From: UBA668 sp966112835
GTDB taxonomy: Bacteria > Actinomycetota > Acidimicrobiia > Acidimicrobiales > Ilumatobacteraceae
Direction of reading: 5' to 3'
Assembly: GCA_966112835.1 (NCBI GenBank)
Contig: CBHWEI010000006.1
Coordinates: 1-36,343, forward strand
DNA length: 36,343 nt
The notes beneath the pieces were generated by a model. That model ran no database searches. It worked only from the letters and a program-made list of their open reading frames with translations, and was not told the origin of the DNA. Of the stretch, positions 33,168 to 36,343 are shown one piece after another; position 1 is the first letter of the stretch; each line of letters opens with the position of its first letter. A program made the position numbers and the translations under genes.

Positions 33168-33578
33168 ATGACTTCGGACCACGATGCGACGTCGCGCATC
33201 ACCCGGCTGATCGGCGTGTACGACGCCGACAGCACGCTGCGCGGCGAGCTGTCGTACTGGGTGGGCGCGCGCCTGGGCCGGCGACACTGCTCGCTGTGCG
33301 ACATCACCCACGGTTCGGTGCGCATGCGGCCCGAGTGGAAGGCCTGCACGGCCGGCCTGCCCGTCCCGTTCGACACCTATCACCGCAACGACCAACCGGA
33401 CGCGGTTCGCGCTGCGGCCGCGGGTGTGGCGCCGGTGGTGGTCGCCGAGGTGGACGGTCGGCATTTGGTGCTGCTCGACCCGGCCACGCTCGAGGCGTGC
33501 GGCGGTTCCATCGACAAGTTGGTCGACGCCATCTCGGCAGCTGCGGCGACCCTGCAACTGGAGTGGGTGGCCGCATGA
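33168..33578 (+). CDS. Conserved hypothetical CxxC protein
   Basis: A 136-residue soluble protein that looks familiar as an unnamed bacterial family but has no assigned function. The core is LIGVYDADSTLRGELSYWVG followed by RRHCSLCDITHG with Cys41 and Cys44, then Cys60 and PVPFDTYHRND. The C-terminal half (VAPVVVAEVDGRHLVLLDP) has strand-turn-strand character. The CxxC and flanking histidines could be redox-active or metal-binding. Its stop overlaps the start of a mycoredoxin (ATGA), which favours a thiol-redox role. Divergent from the acyl-CoA dehydrogenase with a 130-bp gap. Confidence 0.75.
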   Translation: MTSDHDATSRITRLIGVYDADSTLRGELSYWVGARLGRRHCSLCDITHGSVRMRPEWKACTAGLPVPFDTYHRNDQPDAVRAAAAGVAPVVVAEVDGRHLVLLDPATLEACGGSIDKLVDAISAAAATLQLEWVAA

Positions 33579-33832
33579 GCGAAGTCGTCGTCTACTGGCG
33601 GCCGGGTTGCCCGTTCTGCATGTCGTTGAAGATGGGGATGAAGTTGCACCACACCCCGCACCGCGAGGTGAACATCTGGGAAGACCCCGATGCTGCGGCG
33701 TTCGTGCGCTCGGTCGCGAACGGCAACGAGACCGTGCCCACCGTGACCATCGGCGACGTGTCGTTGGTGAACCCGTCGGCGAAGACCGTGCACCGCCTGG
33801 CCGTCGAAGCGGGCATCGTCGCGCCCGACTGA
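33575..33832 (+). CDS. Mycoredoxin/glutaredoxin-family protein
   Basis: An 85-residue thioredoxin-fold protein. The active site is WRPGCPFC with Cys12 and Cys15, the cis-proline is in ETVPTVTIGD, and VNPSAKTVHRLA follows as in mycothiol-dependent reductases. Actinobacterial members use mycothiol to reduce mixed disulphides; the WRPGCPFC form is typical of that group. The ATG overlaps the stop of the CxxC protein, so the two are translationally coupled and may act on one another. Confidence 0.88.
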   Translation: MSEVVVYWRPGCPFCMSLKMGMKLHHTPHREVNIWEDPDAAAFVRSVANGNETVPTVTIGDVSLVNPSAKTVHRLAVEAGIVAPD

Positions 33833-33881
33833 GCGGGCGTTCGCCCCTGTCGGCCTTCGTGGGGCCGCGTACCATCGGGTC

Positions 33882-34337
33882 ATGGACCACATGTCGTTCC
33901 TCGAGCTCGCCAAGCAGGAGGCGCGCACCGGGCGCGCCGAAGGTGGCATCCCCATCGGCGCGGCGTTGGTCGCCGACGACGGCATCGTGTTGGGTGTCGG
34001 CCACAACCGGCGGGTGCAGCAGGCGTCGGCCATCCGCCACGGCGAGACCGATGCGCTGGAGCGCGCCGGTCGCCTGCCGGCGTCGGTCTACGCCCGCTCC
34101 ACCATGTACACCACGCTGTCGCCGTGCTCGATGTGCACGGGCGCGATCCTCCTGTACGGCATTCCGCGCGTGGTCATCGGCGAGAACCGCACCTTCATCG
34201 GCGACGAGGACCTGTTGCGCTCGCGTGGCGTCGAGGTGGTCGTGATGGACGACGCCGAGTGCGTGTCGATGATGAAGGACTTCATCGCTGCGGAGCCGAC
34301 GTTGTGGAACGAGGACATCGGCGAGATCGACGCCTGA
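33882..34337 (+). CDS. Cytosine deaminase (yeast Fcy1-type)
   Basis: A 151-residue zinc deaminase that should convert cytosine to uracil for pyrimidine salvage. The zinc residues are His53 and Glu55 in RHGETDALE, and Cys82 and Cys85 in LSPCSMCTGAILLYG. The 29-residue spacing from histidine to first cysteine equals that of yeast cytosine deaminase, and the ending TLWNEDIGE is also yeast-like. ATG 33882 is used; a second Met at residue 4 is possible. It stands alone, 49 bp after the mycoredoxin gene and converging with the next. Confidence 0.87.
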   Translation: MDHMSFLELAKQEARTGRAEGGIPIGAALVADDGIVLGVGHNRRVQQASAIRHGETDALERAGRLPASVYARSTMYTTLSPCSMCTGAILLYGIPRVVIGENRTFIGDEDLLRSRGVEVVVMDDAECVSMMKDFIAAEPTLWNEDIGEIDA

Positions 34338-34355
34338 GCCAGGTCGGCGCAGCGG

Positions 34356-34874
34356 TCAGCGAGTGACGGCGTCGACGACCATCCAACCGGCGAGCGCACC
34401 CCGTGCGGTCCAGCCGGCAGTGCGGACCCAGTTCCAGCGCACCAGGCGCGCCGCGCGCTCGTCGGTGTACGCGGTGCTCAACGCCGAGTGATCGGGGACC
34501 TGCACCAATACCGTGCAGGCGAGCACCAACCCGAGCAGCGCCAGACCCACGATGGTCGCGACGTGCGAGACGGTGGCGGGTGGGTGGATGGCGAGGACTA
34601 CCGCCGTGACACCCTCGGCCGCCATGAACGGGCCGACGACGAACGAGGTGAGCCGCGTGTTGCGCAGTTCGTAGGCGACGAATGCGTCGCGACCGACGGA
34701 GCTGAACAGCGGATAGTGCACCACCTGGACGAACCAGATGATGCCGACCATGCCGGCGGTGGCCAGCAGGTGCACGGTCAGCAGCCAGGCCGCCGACCCG
34801 GTGAGACCGGATGACGATGACAGGTCGGCGAGCAGCACGAGCCGGAAGGTACCGGAGGCCGTGGATGGGTGCAT
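34356..34874 (-). CDS. Four-helix membrane protein of unknown function
   Basis: A 172-residue protein with four hydrophobic segments near 28-50 (WLLTVHLLATAGMVGIIWFV), 72-95, 99-122 and 150-168. The short sequence VVHYPLF after the first helix and the conserved-looking RLVRWNWVRTAGWTARG before the last recall small uncharacterised integral membrane families. I do not assign a function. The start is uncertain: ATG 34874 has no clear ribosome-binding site and the first 25 residues are not membrane-like, so a GTG near residue 13 could be used. It converges with the deaminase gene 18 bp away. Confidence 0.7.
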   Translation of the reverse strand: MHPSTASGTFRLVLLADLSSSSGLTGSAAWLLTVHLLATAGMVGIIWFVQVVHYPLFSSVGRDAFVAYELRNTRLTSFVVGPFMAAEGVTAVVLAIHPPATVSHVATIVGLALLGLVLACTVLVQVPDHSALSTAYTDERAARLVRWNWVRTAGWTARGALAGWMVVDAVTR

Positions 34875-35003
34875 GGTCGTTCGTGGCTTCCATCGCGCCG
34901 GATGCTCACGCGAGAGGTGACCTTGGCCGATGTCATGGTGCGCACGCGGTGGAGGAGGATGGTCGTGGATGCGAGCGGCGAATGCGACTGACCTGGCGGC
35001 CCG

Positions 35004-36125
35004 GTGAGTGACCTTCCTCCGCCGACCCCCGGTGCGGGCTCGCCCTGGCCTGCACCGATGGCCGTCACGGCGCGCCCGCCGCGAGGACCCCGGCGCAGGA
35101 ACACCACCATCGCGGTCGTCGGTGCGGCCGCTCTGCTGAGCATCGGCGCCCTCGCGTCCCGCGACGACGCCACACCCTCGACCACGGACATGACGAGTGC
35201 GATCTCGTCGGTCGTGCCGACGTCGACGACCGCGTCACCTTCCACCACGGACGGCACCACGTCCGCGGCGCCGACGACCGCTGCCACGACGACGGCGGTG
35301 CCGACCACCCCGCCCTCCACCGCTGCTCCCACCACGGCCGCACCGCCGGCCGCTGGACTGCTGGCGCTCGACGTGCTGGGGACCATCGTCGTGACCAACG
35401 AGCATCGCGGTGGCTATGTGCGCGAGGCGTTCTCCTACCCCGCCGACTTCGACGGCGACGGCTGCGACACACGCGACGAGGTGCTGCAGGCCGAGTCGGT
35501 CACCCCCGCCCATGAGCAGGGCCCTGGGTGCACGATCGTTGGCGAGTGGCGCTCGCTGTACGACGGAGTCGAGACGGCCTCAGCCGGCGACCTGCAGATC
35601 GACCACGTCGTGGCGTTGAAGGAGGCGTGGGACTCGGGCGCGTGGAAGTGGGACCCGCTGACGATGGCGGCCTATGCGAACGACACCGACGACGGCCGGA
35701 CACTGCGGGCGGTGACGTCGTCGACGAACCTGAGCAAGGGCGACAAGGACCCGTCGAACTGGTTGCCGCCCGACAGCGCCGCGGTGTGCACGTTCATCGG
35801 CGACTGGGTGTCCATCAAGGCACGGTGGACCATGACGATGGACCAGTCCGAGTACGGCCGCATCCGCAACCTGTTGAAGGGTCCGTGCGCCGGCACCACG
35901 ATCGCGCCGTTCCAGGTGGTGCTGTCGACGGTGAACCCGGCGGGCCCGCCCACCTCGGCATCGGCGACGACGGTCGCGTTCGTCGACCCCGGAACCGGCG
36001 GTGGGTCGGTGTACTACAAGAACTGCGACGCAGCCCGCGCCGCCGGCGCCGCGCCGCTGCACGTCGGTGATCCCGGCTATCGATCCGGGTTGGACCGTGA
36101 CGGCGACGGTGTCGCCTGCGAGTGA
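35004..36125 (+). CDS. Secreted HNH nuclease with Excalibur domain
   Basis: A 373-residue exported or membrane-tethered nuclease. A membrane segment at 34-52 is followed by a long S/T/P-rich linker (54-118). Residues 120-296 match the GmrSD/DUF1524-type HNH domain: DGDGCDTRDEVLQAES, the catalytic LQIDHVVALKEAW with Asp200-His201, and STNLSKGDKDPSNWLPP with Asn242. The C-terminus (337-373) is an Excalibur calcium-binding domain, YYKNCDAARAAG through DRDGDGVACE. Members degrade external DNA for nutrition or competition. GTG 35004 is the start; its ribosome-binding site is weak. It is preceded by a 129-bp divergent gap. Confidence 0.9.
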   Translation: MSDLPPPTPGAGSPWPAPMAVTARPPRGPRRRNTTIAVVGAAALLSIGALASRDDATPSTTDMTSAISSVVPTSTTASPSTTDGTTSAAPTTAATTTAVPTTPPSTAAPTTAAPPAAGLLALDVLGTIVVTNEHRGGYVREAFSYPADFDGDGCDTRDEVLQAESVTPAHEQGPGCTIVGEWRSLYDGVETASAGDLQIDHVVALKEAWDSGAWKWDPLTMAAYANDTDDGRTLRAVTSSTNLSKGDKDPSNWLPPDSAAVCTFIGDWVSIKARWTMTMDQSEYGRIRNLLKGPCAGTTIAPFQVVLSTVNPAGPPTSASATTVAFVDPGTGGGSVYYKNCDAARAAGAAPLHVGDPGYRSGLDRDGDGVACE

Positions 36126-36158
36126 CGTGATGACACCCGGTCGGCGTGGAGTCTCGGT

Positions 36159-36343
36159 CTACAGCGTGGCGAGGAACTGCTCGAGCGCGGCGTTCACCGC
36201 GTCGGGCGCTTCCTGCTGCACCCAGTGACCCGAGTTCGCGACGATGGTCGTGCCACGGAAATCGGTGCAGCCGCCGCCCGGTGCCGCATACGAGTCGACA
36301 CCGGGGATCATGGTGCGCACCACGTCGAACTCGCCGCCGATGA
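36159..36343 (-). CDS. Alpha/beta hydrolase, C-terminal 60 residues (partial)
   Basis: The last 60 codons of a leftward gene whose start lies beyond the window edge. It reads GGEFDVVRTMIPGVDSYAAP, then a conserved SGHWVQQEAPDAVN with the catalytic histidine in GHW, and ends LEQFLATL before TAG at 36161-36159. The GHWVQQE pattern is typical of epoxide-hydrolase-like and haloalkane-type alpha/beta hydrolases. The substrate cannot be named. It converges on the nuclease gene. Confidence 0.8.
   Translation of the reverse strand, partial: IGGEFDVVRTMIPGVDSYAAPGGGCTDFRGTTIVANSGHWVQQEAPDAVNAALEQFLATL

Noticed and set aside
1..36343. CRISPR arrays or insertion sequences
   Set aside because: No spaced repeats, terminal inverted repeats or transposase motifs were seen on either strand.

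Overview
The window reads as chromosomal DNA of a high-GC actinobacterium, most likely of class Acidimicrobiia (Ilumatobacter-like). This placement is an inference from gene content. It rests on a secreted protein with the RLIDTRP...DHNHDDRYYTK architecture that I associate with this class, an ANTAR regulator, a mycoredoxin-type CPFC protein, an Excalibur-tailed secreted nuclease, and pervasive 4-bp start/stop overlaps. I see no integrase, transposase, phage structural gene or CRISPR array.

Layout. Positions 1-163 hold the 3' part of a tRNA-Gly(CCC), a 62-bp tandem duplication of its tail and a perfect palindrome. A small cysteine-tailed gene (164-388, minus) and a secreted beta-helix protein (458-1804) follow. 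Next is a three-gene signalling set (1864-3210): a sensor-less ANTAR protein, an RsbW-like anti-sigma kinase and a STAS anti-anti-sigma factor.

The core (3259-21164) looks like one catabolic region. Two paralogous serine hydrolases run leftward from a 48-bp divergent promoter. A PucR-family regulator starts a long rightward series: SnoaL-like protein, N-acyl-D-amino-acid deacylase, M55 D-aminopeptidase, sarcosine-oxidase-like flavoprotein, CPBP membrane protease, LivK-type lipoprotein, a small lipoprotein, an MFS-LivF fusion, a LivH-LivM-LivG fusion and an S9 prolyl-oligopeptidase. Most neighbours overlap by GTGA or ATGA. The combined reading is uptake of small, probably D-residue-containing or N-acylated peptides, then cytoplasmic hydrolysis and oxidative amine removal.

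At 21182-31665 (minus) lie two translationally coupled giant genes encoding 1229 and 2264 residues. They have beta-rich, Ig/FN3-like character, and the larger contains an embedded OmpA-like domain. Neither has a visible signal peptide, and I cannot assign a function. This pair is the strongest candidate for an undescribed system.

The right end is ordinary metabolism: an acyl-CoA dehydrogenase (minus), a conserved CxxC protein coupled to a mycoredoxin, a cytosine deaminase, a four-helix membrane protein (minus), a secreted HNH nuclease and the C-terminus of an alpha/beta hydrolase running off the window. No gene-free stretch exceeds 300 bases; the longest gaps (about 95-160 bp) are described where they carry structure.
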